Shown here piece by piece: positions 34,535-43,655 of a DNA stretch of 57,581 nucleotides. The notes under the pieces were generated by a model. That model was not told the origin of the DNA and did no database searches. It saw only the letters and a list, made by a program, of their open reading frames with translations. Numbering within the stretch: the stretch's first letter is position 1; each line of letters starts with the position of its first letter. A program made the translations under genes and the position numbers. Source of the stretch: Roseibium sp. (GTDB taxonomy: Bacteria; Pseudomonadota; Alphaproteobacteria; Rhizobiales; Stappiaceae); assembly GCA_017643925.1 (NCBI GenBank), contig JAEPML010000027.1, positions 1-57,581 on the forward strand. The letters run 5' to 3'.

Positions 34535-36445
34535 ATGAAGGAGAATGAAACCCAAGGACGTATGTCCCGCCGAGATCTTTTGGGCGGAACTGCCAAGACC
34601 GCGGTGGTCGCAGGCATGGGGGCGGTCGCTGTCAGCGGCGCAAACCCGGCCTATGCGGCTGAAGGTGGCCAGAAGTGGGAAATGGCCCCGGGCGAACTTG
34701 ACGAGTATTACGGCTTCTGGTCGTCGGGCCAAACCGGCGAAGTCCGTATTCTCGGTGTTCCGTCGATGCGCGAACTGATGCGCATTCCGGTGTTCAACCG
34801 TTGTTCGGCCACCGGCTGGGGCCAGACCAACGAGTCTCTCAAGATCCTGACCGAAGGGCTTCTGCCTGAAACAAAGGCGTACCTGAAGGCGCAGGGCAAG
34901 GTCACCTACGACAATGGCGACCTGCACCACCCGCACATGTCCTTCACGGATGGCACCTATGACGGTCGCTACATCTTTGCAAACGACAAGGCCAACACCC
35001 GCGTGGCCCGTATCGACTGCAAAACGATGAAGTGCGACAAGATCATCGAGATCCCGAACGCACATGACATTCACGGCATGCGTCCGCAGAAATATCCGCG
35101 TACCGGCTACATCTTCGCCAATGGTGAACATGAAGCACCGCTGGTCAATGACGGTTCCATCCTGGACGAGCCGGACAAGTACGCCTGCATCTTCACCGCC
35201 ATTGACGGCGATGAAATGAAAGTCGCCTGGCAGGTGATCGTGTCGGGCAACCTCGACAACACGGATGCCGACTACCAGGGTAAATACGCCTTCTCGACCA
35301 GCTACAACTCGGAAATGGGCACCAATCTTGCCGAAATGACAGAGAGCGAGCTGGATCACTGCGTTGTCTTCAACATCAAGGCCATCGAGGAAGCTGTAGC
35401 TGCCGGGAACTACACCGAGATGAAGGGTGTTCCGGTTGTCGACGGCCGCAAGGAAGCCAATTCCCAGTTCACCCGCTACATACCGATCCCGAACAGCCCG
35501 CATGGCTGTAACGCGGCTCCGGACAAGAAGCACATTGTCATCAACGGCAAGCTGTCTCCGACAGTTTCCATCATTGATGTCACCAAGGTAGACGCTCTGT
35601 TCAGCGACAATGCTGACCCGCGCTCTGCCATTGTCGGTGAACCGGAACTGGGCCTTGGTCCGCTTCACACCGCGTTTGACGGCAAGGGCGGCTGCTACAC
35701 CACGCTGTTCCTGGACAGTCAGGTGGTCAAGTGGGACATGGACAAGGCGATCCGCGCATATGCCGGTGAAGATGTCGATCCGATCATCTCCAAGGTCGAC
35801 GTTCACTACCAGCCGGGCCACAACTCGACTTCCATGGGTGAAACCGCGGAAGCTGACGGCAAGTGGCTGATTTCGATGAACAAGTTCTCCAAGGACCGGT
35901 TCCTGAACGTTGGTCCTCTGAAACCGGAGAACGAGCAGCTCATCGACATTTCCGGTGACGAAATAAAGGTTGTCCATGACGGTCCGACGTTTGCCGAGCC
36001 GCATGACAGCATCATCGTCCATCGCTCGAAAGTGAACCCGGCCGTTGTCTGGGAGCGCAATGACCCAAGCTTTGCGGATGCGGTCAAGCAGGCTGAAGCC
36101 GACGGGATCGATCTTGAAGACGCAGCGGATGTCATCCGTGACGGCAACAAGGTCAGGGTCTACATGCACTCTGTTGCCCCGAACTTCAGCCTTGAGAAGT
36201 TCACGGTCAAACAGGGAGATGAAGTGACCATCTATGTCACCAATATTGATGACATCGATGATCTAACTCATGGCTTCTGCCTGGCGAACTACGGTATCGC
36301 AATGGAAATTGGACCACAGGCGACCGCCTCGGTGACATTCGTTGCCGAACGTCCGGGCGTTCACTGGTTCTATTGCCAATGGTTCTGTCATGCCCTGCAC
36401 ATGGAAATGCGCGGCCGCATGTTCGTAGAGCCCAGAGGAGCCTGA
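34535..36445 (+). CDS. nosZ: Nitrous-oxide reductase NosZ
   Basis: 636 residues. Periplasmic copper enzyme, N2O to N2. The Tat signal has SRRDLLGG and ends near AYAAE. The N-terminal propeller carries the CuZ His ligands (DLHHPHMSF, EPHDSIIVHRSK, PGHNST). The C-terminal cupredoxin has the CuA ligands: His at about 579 (LTHGFC) and CQWFCHALHMEM with Cys 614 and 618, His 622 and Met 625. AAGGAG precedes ATG 34535. This is the Tat-dependent (clade I) type. The operon continues without a gap into nosD. Confidence 0.97.
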   Translation: MKENETQGRMSRRDLLGGTAKTAVVAGMGAVAVSGANPAYAAEGGQKWEMAPGELDEYYGFWSSGQTGEVRILGVPSMRELMRIPVFNRCSATGWGQTNESLKILTEGLLPETKAYLKAQGKVTYDNGDLHHPHMSFTDGTYDGRYIFANDKANTRVARIDCKTMKCDKIIEIPNAHDIHGMRPQKYPRTGYIFANGEHEAPLVNDGSILDEPDKYACIFTAIDGDEMKVAWQVIVSGNLDNTDADYQGKYAFSTSYNSEMGTNLAEMTESELDHCVVFNIKAIEEAVAAGNYTEMKGVPVVDGRKEANSQFTRYIPIPNSPHGCNAAPDKKHIVINGKLSPTVSIIDVTKVDALFSDNADPRSAIVGEPELGLGPLHTAFDGKGGCYTTLFLDSQVVKWDMDKAIRAYAGEDVDPIISKVDVHYQPGHNSTSMGETAEADGKWLISMNKFSKDRFLNVGPLKPENEQLIDISGDEIKVVHDGPTFAEPHDSIIVHRSKVNPAVVWERNDPSFADAVKQAEADGIDLEDAADVIRDGNKVRVYMHSVAPNFSLEKFTVKQGDEVTIYVTNIDDIDDLTHGFCLANYGIAMEIGPQATASVTFVAERPGVHWFYCQWFCHALHMEMRGRMFVEPRGA

Positions 36446-36448
36446 TCC

Positions 36449-37729
36449 ATGCATAGCGTCCTGCACCAATTGACGGGAGGCCTGGTTTTTGCGGCAACAC
36501 TTGCGGTTTGCGGACCGCTTGCCGCCAAGGACTGGTCTGTCCCGGCAGAGCAGGGCGCGTTGCAGGAGACCATGGAAAAAGCGCAAGTCGGGGATGTTCT
36601 CCGGCTTGCACCAGGCGAACACATTGGGCCAGTCATCGTCGACAAGGCGATCACGCTTGATGGTGCCGGCGAAGCGTCCATTACCGGAAACGGTACCGGA
36701 AGCGTCGTCACGGCCACTGTTCCGGATGTCACGATCCAGGGCCTGACATTGACAGGCTCGGGCCTGTCCCACGAGACGCTGGATGCCGGGGTCAAACTGA
36801 CCAAGAAAGCGCATCGCGCGGTGGTCCGGAACAATCGAATTCTCAACAATCTGACCGGTGTCGATGTCCATGGCGCCAAGGATGCGATCGTCTCGAACAA
36901 TTTGATCGAAGGCCGGCAGGATCTGCGGCCCAACGAGCGCGGAAATGGCATCTATGTCTGGAACGCGCCGCACCTGCTGGCGGAATACAACACCATCCGC
37001 TTTGGCCGTGACGGCGTCTTCGTCAATACCAGCCACAAAGACACGTTCCGCAACAACAAGTTCGAGGACTTGCGCTTTGCCGTTCACTACATGCACGGCA
37101 ACAAGGGTATCATTGAAGGCAATGTCTCGACCGGAAACACCATCGGCTACGCGCTGATGTTCTCCGACCGGCTGACGGTCAGGCACAACGTTTCGATCGG
37201 TGATCGCAAACACGGGCTTATGCTCAACTATGCCAACCGGGCCGAGATCGTCGGAAACCAGGTTTTCGACGGCGGTGAAAAGTGCCTTTTCATGTACAAT
37301 GCCAACAAGAACACGGTGACGGATAACCGGTTCGAGGGCTGTCCCATCGGCGTGCATTTCACGGCTGGCTCGGCGAAAAACAGGTTCCAGGGCAATGCCT
37401 TCATTCAGAACAGGACCCAGGTCAAATATGTCGGCAGCCGGTCACTGGACTGGAGCACGGATGGCCGTGGCAATTTCTGGAGCGACCATGCCGCCTTCGA
37501 CATGAATGGCGACGGATACGCCGACACCGCCTACCGGCCCAACGACATGGTCGACCAGGTTCTTTGGACCCAGCCTTCGGCCAAGCTGCTGATCGGCAGT
37601 CCGGCGGTGCAATTGCTGCGCTGGACGCAATCACAGTTCCCGGCGCTGCTGCCCGGCGGCATCGTCGACAATGCACCACTCATGCATCCACCGGCCCGGT
37701 CCATGCCAGTTTCGGGAGTTCAGGGATGA
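36449..37729 (+). CDS. nosD: NosD, periplasmic copper-site assembly protein
   Basis: 426 residues. Signal peptide (LVFAATLAVCGPLAAKD) followed by repeated right-handed beta-helix rungs (NNRILNNLTGVDV, SNNLIEG, RNNKFEDL and similar), the NosD fold. With NosF and NosY it forms the ABC-type machine that matures the CuZ centre of NosZ. Three bases separate it from nosZ, and the stop overlaps nosF by ATGA. Confidence 0.95.
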   Translation: MHSVLHQLTGGLVFAATLAVCGPLAAKDWSVPAEQGALQETMEKAQVGDVLRLAPGEHIGPVIVDKAITLDGAGEASITGNGTGSVVTATVPDVTIQGLTLTGSGLSHETLDAGVKLTKKAHRAVVRNNRILNNLTGVDVHGAKDAIVSNNLIEGRQDLRPNERGNGIYVWNAPHLLAEYNTIRFGRDGVFVNTSHKDTFRNNKFEDLRFAVHYMHGNKGIIEGNVSTGNTIGYALMFSDRLTVRHNVSIGDRKHGLMLNYANRAEIVGNQVFDGGEKCLFMYNANKNTVTDNRFEGCPIGVHFTAGSAKNRFQGNAFIQNRTQVKYVGSRSLDWSTDGRGNFWSDHAAFDMNGDGYADTAYRPNDMVDQVLWTQPSAKLLIGSPAVQLLRWTQSQFPALLPGGIVDNAPLMHPPARSMPVSGVQG

Positions 37730-38631
37730 ACACTTCCAGCCTCCTGGTGGAAAACACCAGCAAAAACTTCGCAGGGTTCAAGGCCGTCGACGACGTGACC
37801 TTCGACCTGAATGCGGGCGAGCGCGTGGCTCTGCTGGGCCATAACGGCGCTGGCAAAACCACACTTTTCAAGATGATCCTCGGCTTTCTGAGGCGGGACG
37901 GTGGCAGAATTTCAGTGCTGGGTGCGGAGCCGGGAAGCCACGCTGCGCGCTCCGGCGCCTCCTACCTTCCGGAAGCTGTCGCGTTTCCCGGAGCCTTGAC
38001 CGGCAAGGAAGTGCTGACCTTCTATGCTCGCCTGAAAGGTGAAAAACCTGCATTGGCACTTCCGCTTCTGGAACGTGTCGGTCTTGCCGATGCAGCCGGC
38101 CGCAAGGTGTCGACCTACTCAAAGGGCATGCGCCAGCGTTTGGGCCTGGCCCAGGCGCTGATCGGGCAGCCCAAACTGGTTCTGCTGGACGAGCCGACAA
38201 CCGGGCTTGATCCCATCTCGCGGCAGAATGTCTATGAATTGATCGGGGAGATCGCGGCGAAGGGCGCCACCGTGCTTCTGTCGTCACACGCGCTGACGGA
38301 ACTGGAGGCAAAGACCGACCGGATTCTGATCCTGTCAAAGGGCTGTCTGGTGGCTGACGATCAGCTCAACCAGCTCCGCGAACAGGCCGGTCTGCCGATC
38401 CGTCTGAAAATCTGGACAAAACCCGACGCGGTGCAGGAAGTCGCCAACCAGCTTGGGTCGACGCGGATGAATGGCCGCTCGGTCGAGCTGGATTGCACCC
38501 TTGACGAAAAGATCCAGGCACTGTCCGCAATCAGTTCGCTCGGCAACCTTGTCGAGGATGTCGATGTGCATGCGCCCAGTCTCGACGATGTCTATCGGCA
38601 TTTCTCCAACACAGCGCAGAAGGAGGCCTGA
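37726..38631 (+). CDS. nosF: NosF, ABC-transporter ATPase for CuZ assembly
   Basis: 301 residues. Complete ATPase: Walker A GHNGAGKTT, signature YSKGMRQRLGLAQAL, Walker B LVLLDEPTTGLDP and the switch HAL. It powers the NosDFY complex at the cytoplasmic face of the inner membrane. ATG 37726 is in the ATGA overlap with nosD; the frame is open further upstream inside nosD but without homology. A GCC triplet separates it from nosY. Confidence 0.95.
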   Translation: MNTSSLLVENTSKNFAGFKAVDDVTFDLNAGERVALLGHNGAGKTTLFKMILGFLRRDGGRISVLGAEPGSHAARSGASYLPEAVAFPGALTGKEVLTFYARLKGEKPALALPLLERVGLADAAGRKVSTYSKGMRQRLGLAQALIGQPKLVLLDEPTTGLDPISRQNVYELIGEIAAKGATVLLSSHALTELEAKTDRILILSKGCLVADDQLNQLREQAGLPIRLKIWTKPDAVQEVANQLGSTRMNGRSVELDCTLDEKIQALSAISSLGNLVEDVDVHAPSLDDVYRHFSNTAQKEA

Positions 38632-38634
38632 GCC

Positions 38635-39465
38635 ATGTTCTCGCGCATCTTGACAGTCGCAGGCCAGGAAATCCGCATTGGCATACGCAATCGCTGGATC
38701 CTGCTGGCAACGCTCATCCTGGCCGTCTTCTCGCTCGCGTTGGCGCTGCTCGGTTCAGCACCTGCCGGCACGCTTGGCGTCGATCGCCTGACGATCACGG
38801 TTGCGTCCCTGGCGAGTCTGTCCGTTTATCTCGTGCCCCTGATCGCCTTGCTCCTGGCGTTTGATGCCATTTGCGGCGAAGTGGAGAAGGGCACGCTGCT
38901 GATGACATTCTCCTGCCCGATATCCAGGACCGAGTTTCTGATTGGGAAAGCCCTTGGGCACACGCTGGTTCTGACCTTCGCGCTTGTGATCGGTTATGGA
39001 CTGACTGCGGGTCTTCTTGTCGGAATGGGGGCTGGATCAACAGCGGGACTGACCGATTTCGCTCGCCTGATCGCGACGTCCATTCTGCTTGGTGTCTGTT
39101 TTCTGGCGCTCGGCTACGTTCTCAGTTCCCTGACACGCCAGTCCGGCACGGCGGCTGCCGCCGCGATTGCCGCGTGGCTTGTGCTGGTGGTCCTTTATGA
39201 CCTGGCGCTTCTTGGTGCGCTTGTTGCCAATCCGAGCGGTGTCTTTGCCTCCAGCGTCTTTCCCTATGCGGTGCTCCTGAACCCGGCGGATGCATTCCGT
39301 CTGTTCAATCTGACCGCACTCGGCGCGAGTGAACTGGTTGGGGGAATGGCGGGTGTCTCTGAGACGCTGCCTTTCGATCCGCGTTTCGCACTCGTGTCCC
39401 TCATTGTCTTCGTCGCGGTTGCCCTGTCGGCCTCCGCCGTTCTAATCCGGAGAATAACGCCATGA
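38635..39465 (+). CDS. nosY: NosY, membrane permease of the NosDFY complex
   Basis: 276 residues with six hydrophobic helices, ABC-2 permease type. It starts with an amphipathic helix (ILTVAGQEIRIGIRNRW). It is the membrane component that works with NosF and NosD. AAGGAGG lies in the nosF end and ATGA joins it to nosL. Confidence 0.93.
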   Translation: MFSRILTVAGQEIRIGIRNRWILLATLILAVFSLALALLGSAPAGTLGVDRLTITVASLASLSVYLVPLIALLLAFDAICGEVEKGTLLMTFSCPISRTEFLIGKALGHTLVLTFALVIGYGLTAGLLVGMGAGSTAGLTDFARLIATSILLGVCFLALGYVLSSLTRQSGTAAAAAIAAWLVLVVLYDLALLGALVANPSGVFASSVFPYAVLLNPADAFRLFNLTALGASELVGGMAGVSETLPFDPRFALVSLIVFVAVALSASAVLIRRITP

Positions 39466-40010
39466 AACGCATGTTTGTTGCACTGGCGGCCCTGACGCTC
39501 CTGACCGCCTGCCAGGAAGAGATTGAAATCGCCAAGCCGACCGCGATCGAACTTACACCGGAAGCCGCCGGGCACTATTGCCAGATGACGGTGCTGGAAC
39601 ATACCGGTCCCAAGGCCCAGATCCATCTGACGGGCAATCCGTTCCCGTTCTGGTTCACACAGGTTCGCGATGCCGTGGCATTCACACATTCACCGGAAGA
39701 GCCGAAAAACATCGCGGCCATCTATGTCAACGACATGGACAAGGCCGCCAGCTGGGAGGAACCGGGCTTTGACAACTGGATCGAAGTGGAGGCGGCCTGG
39801 TTCGTCGTCAACAGCAAGCAGGTCGGAGGCATGGGGGCGCCGGAAACGATCCCGTTCGGTACTGAAAAAGGCGCAGCGGAGTTCGCAGCACAAAATGGAG
39901 GAGAGGTCCTTCGTTTCGCTGATATTCCGGCTGACTACGTTCTGGCGCCCGTCGAACTCTCCGCGGCCACGCAGCTGAATGAAGAAACGGAAGGCGAGAT
40001 CCGTCAATGA
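39462..40010 (+). CDS. nosL: NosL, copper chaperone lipoprotein
   Basis: 182 residues. Lipobox LLTACQ at the N-terminus (Cys near residue 18). The NosL motif CQM (HYCQMTVLEH) and a later Met in GGMGAPE are probable Cu(I) ligands, and the NosL core RDAVAFTHSPE is present. It delivers copper to NosZ in the periplasm. Coupled by ATGA to nosY and to nosX. Confidence 0.94.
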   Translation: MKRMFVALAALTLLTACQEEIEIAKPTAIELTPEAAGHYCQMTVLEHTGPKAQIHLTGNPFPFWFTQVRDAVAFTHSPEEPKNIAAIYVNDMDKAASWEEPGFDNWIEVEAAWFVVNSKQVGGMGAPETIPFGTEKGAAEFAAQNGGEVLRFADIPADYVLAPVELSAATQLNEETEGEIRQ

Positions 40011-41026
40011 GCGATATCCGCGTTCCGTCAAAACTGAACCGCCGTCGATTTCTGACGATCAGCGCGTCGGCGCTGGCCGGTGCTACCCTTGCTCCCATAG
40101 CGGGTGCAGCTGAGCCTCGGGTCCATCGCTGGACCGGCATGGCGCTTGGGGCGAGGGCAGAAATCAACCTGCTTCTCAACGACCCCGGAATGGCCAAGGC
40201 AATGTTCGGGGAGATCGAGGCGGAAGTCCGCCGGCTTGAGGGGATATTCAGCCTCTACAGGGCCGAGAGTGAACTGGTTCGGCTGAACCGTGATGGCCGC
40301 CTGTCCAGTCCCTCTTTGGAGATGGTCGAACTTCTTGGGCTTTCGGGGCAGATCCATGACCTCACCGAAGGCGCATTTGATCCGACGGTTCAGCCGCTCT
40401 GGGACCACCATGCGCATGAGGCGCCAATGCCCGGGAAGGGCGACGCCGGGGATCTGGAACCCATACTGGAGCAGGTGGATTTCGCGAGCGTTGTCATCGA
40501 ACCCTCCGAGATCGGTTTCCGGAAACCGGGCATGTCGATCACGTTGAACGGAATCGCACAAGGCTTCATCACGGATCGGATCGCAAAACTGCTGAAATCC
40601 CGCGGTTGCACGGATGTGGTTGTCGATCTGGGAGAAATTTCAGCGATTGGCCGGGCAGATATCGAGGGGGATTACGCCAACGACGGCTGGCCGGTTAGAT
40701 TGCGCCCGGATCCATCGAGGCCCGACGCCGAAATCAAGGTCACGCTGAAAGATGCCGCAGTGGCGAGTTCTGCACGGCGAGGCACGACTTTTGACGAGGC
40801 TGCTCGCAAGTCTCACATCCTTGATCCGCGAACGGGGCTGCCGGTCCAAAGTGATCTGGAAGCAGCCAGCGTGATTGCCAATTGCGCCACGATCGCGGAC
40901 GGTCTCTCGACGGCTGCACTGGTCATGGGAGAAGCGGGATTGGTGAAAGCCTTGAACAGGGTGCGTGGCACAAGCGGGTTCGTTCTGCGTGCAGACGAGA
41001 GTTCAGGCTGGTTGGCACTCAGCTAG
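40007..41026 (+). CDS. nosX: NosX, ApbE-like FAD:protein FMN transferase
   Basis: 339 residues. Signal-like N-terminus with RRRFLTISASALAGATLAP (possible Tat), then the ApbE fold: VNLFSLYR-like DxxES region (IFSLYRAESELVRLN), ALDPTVQPLW-type motif (GAFDPTVQPLWDHHAHE), LNGIAQGFITDRIA and VVDLGEISAIG. It attaches FMN to the NosR FMN domain. Last gene of the nos operon; 109 bases separate it from the convergent small gene, with no strong terminator recognised. Confidence 0.94.
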   Translation: MSDIRVPSKLNRRRFLTISASALAGATLAPIAGAAEPRVHRWTGMALGARAEINLLLNDPGMAKAMFGEIEAEVRRLEGIFSLYRAESELVRLNRDGRLSSPSLEMVELLGLSGQIHDLTEGAFDPTVQPLWDHHAHEAPMPGKGDAGDLEPILEQVDFASVVIEPSEIGFRKPGMSITLNGIAQGFITDRIAKLLKSRGCTDVVVDLGEISAIGRADIEGDYANDGWPVRLRPDPSRPDAEIKVTLKDAAVASSARRGTTFDEAARKSHILDPRTGLPVQSDLEAASVIANCATIADGLSTAALVMGEAGLVKALNRVRGTSGFVLRADESSGWLALS

Positions 41027-41135
41027 GCCGTTCACATAAGCCGATTGGTGCCGACCATCGTCGACGGTTTGTCCATGATTTGAAGGACGCGCGGCAGAAA
41101 AGCCTCCGCGATCAGATCCGGGGGCAGTCGTCTGA

Positions 41136-41375
41136 CTATTTTTTGCCTTCTGCCTCATCCATCAGACCACGAACCCATTTCGCGGTCCACCACGTGGCTG
41201 GAATGCCGAGTGGTATGCTCAGCCAAATGGCGGTGATGGGTGAAAGTGCCGGAACCCCAAAGGCAATGCACATGAGGCTCAGCATAAAAAGATTGATGGC
41301 AACCGCGGCCGCGGCAAAGGGATAGAGAACGATCGCAAGTTTCCTGACCGGCCAGGAGCCGTCTGCCTGTGTCAT
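41136..41375 (-). CDS. Small two-helix membrane protein at the end of the nir operon
   Basis: 79 residues, two clear membrane helices (LAIVLYPFAAAAVAINLFML and SPITAIWLSIPLGIPATW), then a short basic/acidic tail. No family recognised. It overlaps the chelatase gene by four bases (ATGA), so it is the last gene of the long nirE-to-nirN operon. Position suggests a role in haem d1 export or in an electron-transfer complex, which is inference. Confidence 0.7.
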   Translation of the reverse strand: MTQADGSWPVRKLAIVLYPFAAAAVAINLFMLSLMCIAFGVPALSPITAIWLSIPLGIPATWWTAKWVRGLMDEAEGKK

Positions 41376-42166
41376 GCTGCCAAACTCCTCAGTTCTGCGG
41401 ATTTCAGGGCGTGAGCGATCAGGTTCGGCACAAAATCGGCTTCGCCTATTGCCGGCAAAAGCACACCGAGAAAGCGGCCCTTTTCAAGTTCTTCCGGAAT
41501 GTCCTCCGTCAGATGCGGTCCGGAACCGGCCAGAAAGGGCAACAGGAGGGTGCGCGGTGTGCTCACCCGGGCGACTTCATGCAGGAAGGGGCGCTGGGCA
41601 AGAAACCCCGTGTGGATCTTCTTCTTGAAGGGCGTCAGGCATCGGATCCGCTTGGCGAAATAGAGTGCGCATTCGGCGGCAGCTGAACTCGTGCTTGAGC
41701 CGTGAGCGGCGATCATCACTTCGCAGGAGTTGAAGGTCCAGTTGCGCGCAGCTGCCACGCTCTTCAGGTATTTGAAGGTCTTGTGCGGCAGGCCGGGATG
41801 CACGCCAAGCGGCGACAGCTGGTGGACGCTTCTGCCTGCCAGGCGTTCCGGCAGGGCCGTCTTGGTGAACCAGCCGTCGGCCATGAACATCGGAAAGACG
41901 TAGGGAACGCCGGAGAAACCTTCGAGGGTTTCCTCAAGCCGGTCCGGTGCTGCCAGTGTCGCGGAACGGATGTCCCAATTGGGCAACAGGGCACCGACCT
42001 TGTCCGCGATCGCGGCAAGTTGCTTCTCTCCGGCTTCCGGATCCAGTGGCTGACCATGGGAGACGATCAGCGCTTCGATCAAGGGGCCCTCCGGGCGTTC
42101 AATGACACGCGGCCTGAAGGCCCTAATGACTGGTTCCTTCAGAGAATGTAATTTTATTCCAAACAT
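41372..42166 (-). CDS. CbiX/SirB-like tetrapyrrole chelatase
   Basis: 264 residues made of two similar halves. The second carries the complete site: AAHGSSTSSA (metal-binding His) and FLAGSGPHLTEDIPEEL. The first has VSHGQP. Such enzymes insert Fe or Co into sirohydrochlorin. Haem d1 is built from sirohaem, so a ferrochelatase is needed between NirE and the siroheme decarboxylases, and no other is in the window; it may supply that step. The ATG 42166 lies 44 bases inside nirN. Confidence 0.8.
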   Translation of the reverse strand: MFGIKLHSLKEPVIRAFRPRVIERPEGPLIEALIVSHGQPLDPEAGEKQLAAIADKVGALLPNWDIRSATLAAPDRLEETLEGFSGVPYVFPMFMADGWFTKTALPERLAGRSVHQLSPLGVHPGLPHKTFKYLKSVAAARNWTFNSCEVMIAAHGSSTSSAAAECALYFAKRIRCLTPFKKKIHTGFLAQRPFLHEVARVSTPRTLLLPFLAGSGPHLTEDIPEELEKGRFLGVLLPAIGEADFVPNLIAHALKSAELRSLAA

Positions 42167-43655
42167 TGTATTTCCCAGAAGGCTTGCGCATCGGGAGGCG
42201 CTTGACCTCTTCCAGCGTGGCAGCGTCGTAAACGATCACCGCGCCGTCATCTTCCCAGACCGAGACGAGGGCATGGCTGCCGTCCCGGGTGAATTCGACA
42301 TGGGCAACTGTCGCCCCTTCCACCGGACGCAATGTCTTGACGATCTCCAGGCTTTGCTTGTCGATCACGTGCATTGCGTCCTTGTTCGGGCCAAAGAACA
42401 CGTCTGCCCAGACATAGTCCGTGTTTTCATGACTGCGCATGAAGAAACCGGGGCCAAGCGTCTCGATCCGCTTGACGGTCTTCCAGGTCTCCATGTCGAT
42501 GACGGAGACCGTTCCATCCTTCAGATGCGGGGTCGCCATGACCGTCGTGTCACCATATTTCCAGGTGATCCCGGAGCCGAGGTGAGGCATCCCGGGGAGA
42601 TCAAGATCAGCCGTCTTGTGACCGATGACAAGGTCGATCACCTGGCCGCCTTCACCGCTGCGGGAAGCGCCCATCACGTATTCGTATTTCTGGTCGAAGA
42701 AGAAATCGTCCAGGTAATCCGGCGTGGTGATCTTGCGAACGGGGAACGGCTTGGTGTGCGGTGCCGGGCCTTCGACCCGCCAGTCATGGGCAAAGCCGTA
42801 GTGAGGCGGGTTGGGGCCGTAGAACACTTCCCAGATTTCCGGCACGTCCTTGAGCGCCAGCACGAAACTTTCCCTTGGAGGCGCCTGATAGACCGCCGAG
42901 ACACGGCTGGGAGTTCCGTCCTTGCCCTTGATGTCTTTCACTGCCGCAACGCTCAGATCCTTCGTCGACAGGAGTGTCAGCGTGTTGGGCAGGTAGTTTG
43001 CAACGGCCAGCCAGTTGCCGTCATGGCTGATGGCGATGTTGCGGCTGTTGAGCCCGGCACGCACGCGACCGACCTGTTGCAGTGACCAGACGTCGTATTT
43101 CTGGACCCAGCCGTCACGGGACATGATGAAGACATATCGTCCATTCGGGCTGAATTTCGGGCCGCCATGCACGGCGAAGGGTGTTTCGAACCGGTCAAGG
43201 ACTTCGAACGTGTCACCGTCCAGAACGCTGACATGATGGTCGCCGGTTTCCACGACGAGCGTGATGTTCATGGGATCGGCCGAGAACACGGGCTTGGACG
43301 CCGGAACATAGTCTTCGTTCAGCGTCAGGGTCTCGGCAATCTTGTCTTCACCCCATTCCGGAACGATATCAAGCGGTTCCTTGATATAGGCCGCCATCGC
43401 CTTGATTTCCTCGGCAGAATAGACATCCGCGAAGGCGGGCATCTGGGTCGCCGGACGACCATTCAGGATGACCTTCTCGAGATTTGGACCGCGCATGCGT
43501 TTCAGGGTTTGAGGGATCAGGGCGGGACCTGTCCCGCCGAGACGGTCCTCGCCGTGACAGCTTGCGCAGCTTTCGCTGAATGTCTCGGCCGGGCCGGCCG
43601 TTGCGAGACCGCTCGAAAGGAGCAGCGCACTAATTAAAGCGGTGAACCGGATCAT
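42123..43655 (-). CDS. nirN: NirN, cytochrome c / d1-binding dihydro-haem d1 dehydrogenase
   Basis: 510 residues. Signal peptide, then a cytochrome c domain (SCASCHGEDRLGGTGPALIP) near residues 20-100 and a C-terminal haem d1-type eight-bladed propeller. It looks like NirS in layout but lacks nitrite-reductase conservation. NirN makes the final acrylate double bond of haem d1 in the periplasm before transfer to NirS. ATG 43655 has GAGG upstream; a longer frame to 43721 lies within nirJ. It overlaps nirJ by 26 bases. Confidence 0.9.
   Translation of the reverse strand: MIRFTALISALLLSSGLATAGPAETFSESCASCHGEDRLGGTGPALIPQTLKRMRGPNLEKVILNGRPATQMPAFADVYSAEEIKAMAAYIKEPLDIVPEWGEDKIAETLTLNEDYVPASKPVFSADPMNITLVVETGDHHVSVLDGDTFEVLDRFETPFAVHGGPKFSPNGRYVFIMSRDGWVQKYDVWSLQQVGRVRAGLNSRNIAISHDGNWLAVANYLPNTLTLLSTKDLSVAAVKDIKGKDGTPSRVSAVYQAPPRESFVLALKDVPEIWEVFYGPNPPHYGFAHDWRVEGPAPHTKPFPVRKITTPDYLDDFFFDQKYEYVMGASRSGEGGQVIDLVIGHKTADLDLPGMPHLGSGITWKYGDTTVMATPHLKDGTVSVIDMETWKTVKRIETLGPGFFMRSHENTDYVWADVFFGPNKDAMHVIDKQSLEIVKTLRPVEGATVAHVEFTRDGSHALVSVWEDDGAVIVYDAATLEEVKRLPMRKPSGKYNVWNKITFSEGTSH

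Noticed and set aside
34409..36169. 586-codon minus-strand frame over nosZ
   Set aside because: It is fully antisense to nosZ, which has all copper ligands and clear homology. Long antisense frames are common in G+C-rich genes.
41027..41135. Terminator between nosX and the convergent small gene
   Set aside because: The only T-run (near 41140) follows a weak four-to-five-base stem and lies in the coding end of the small gene.
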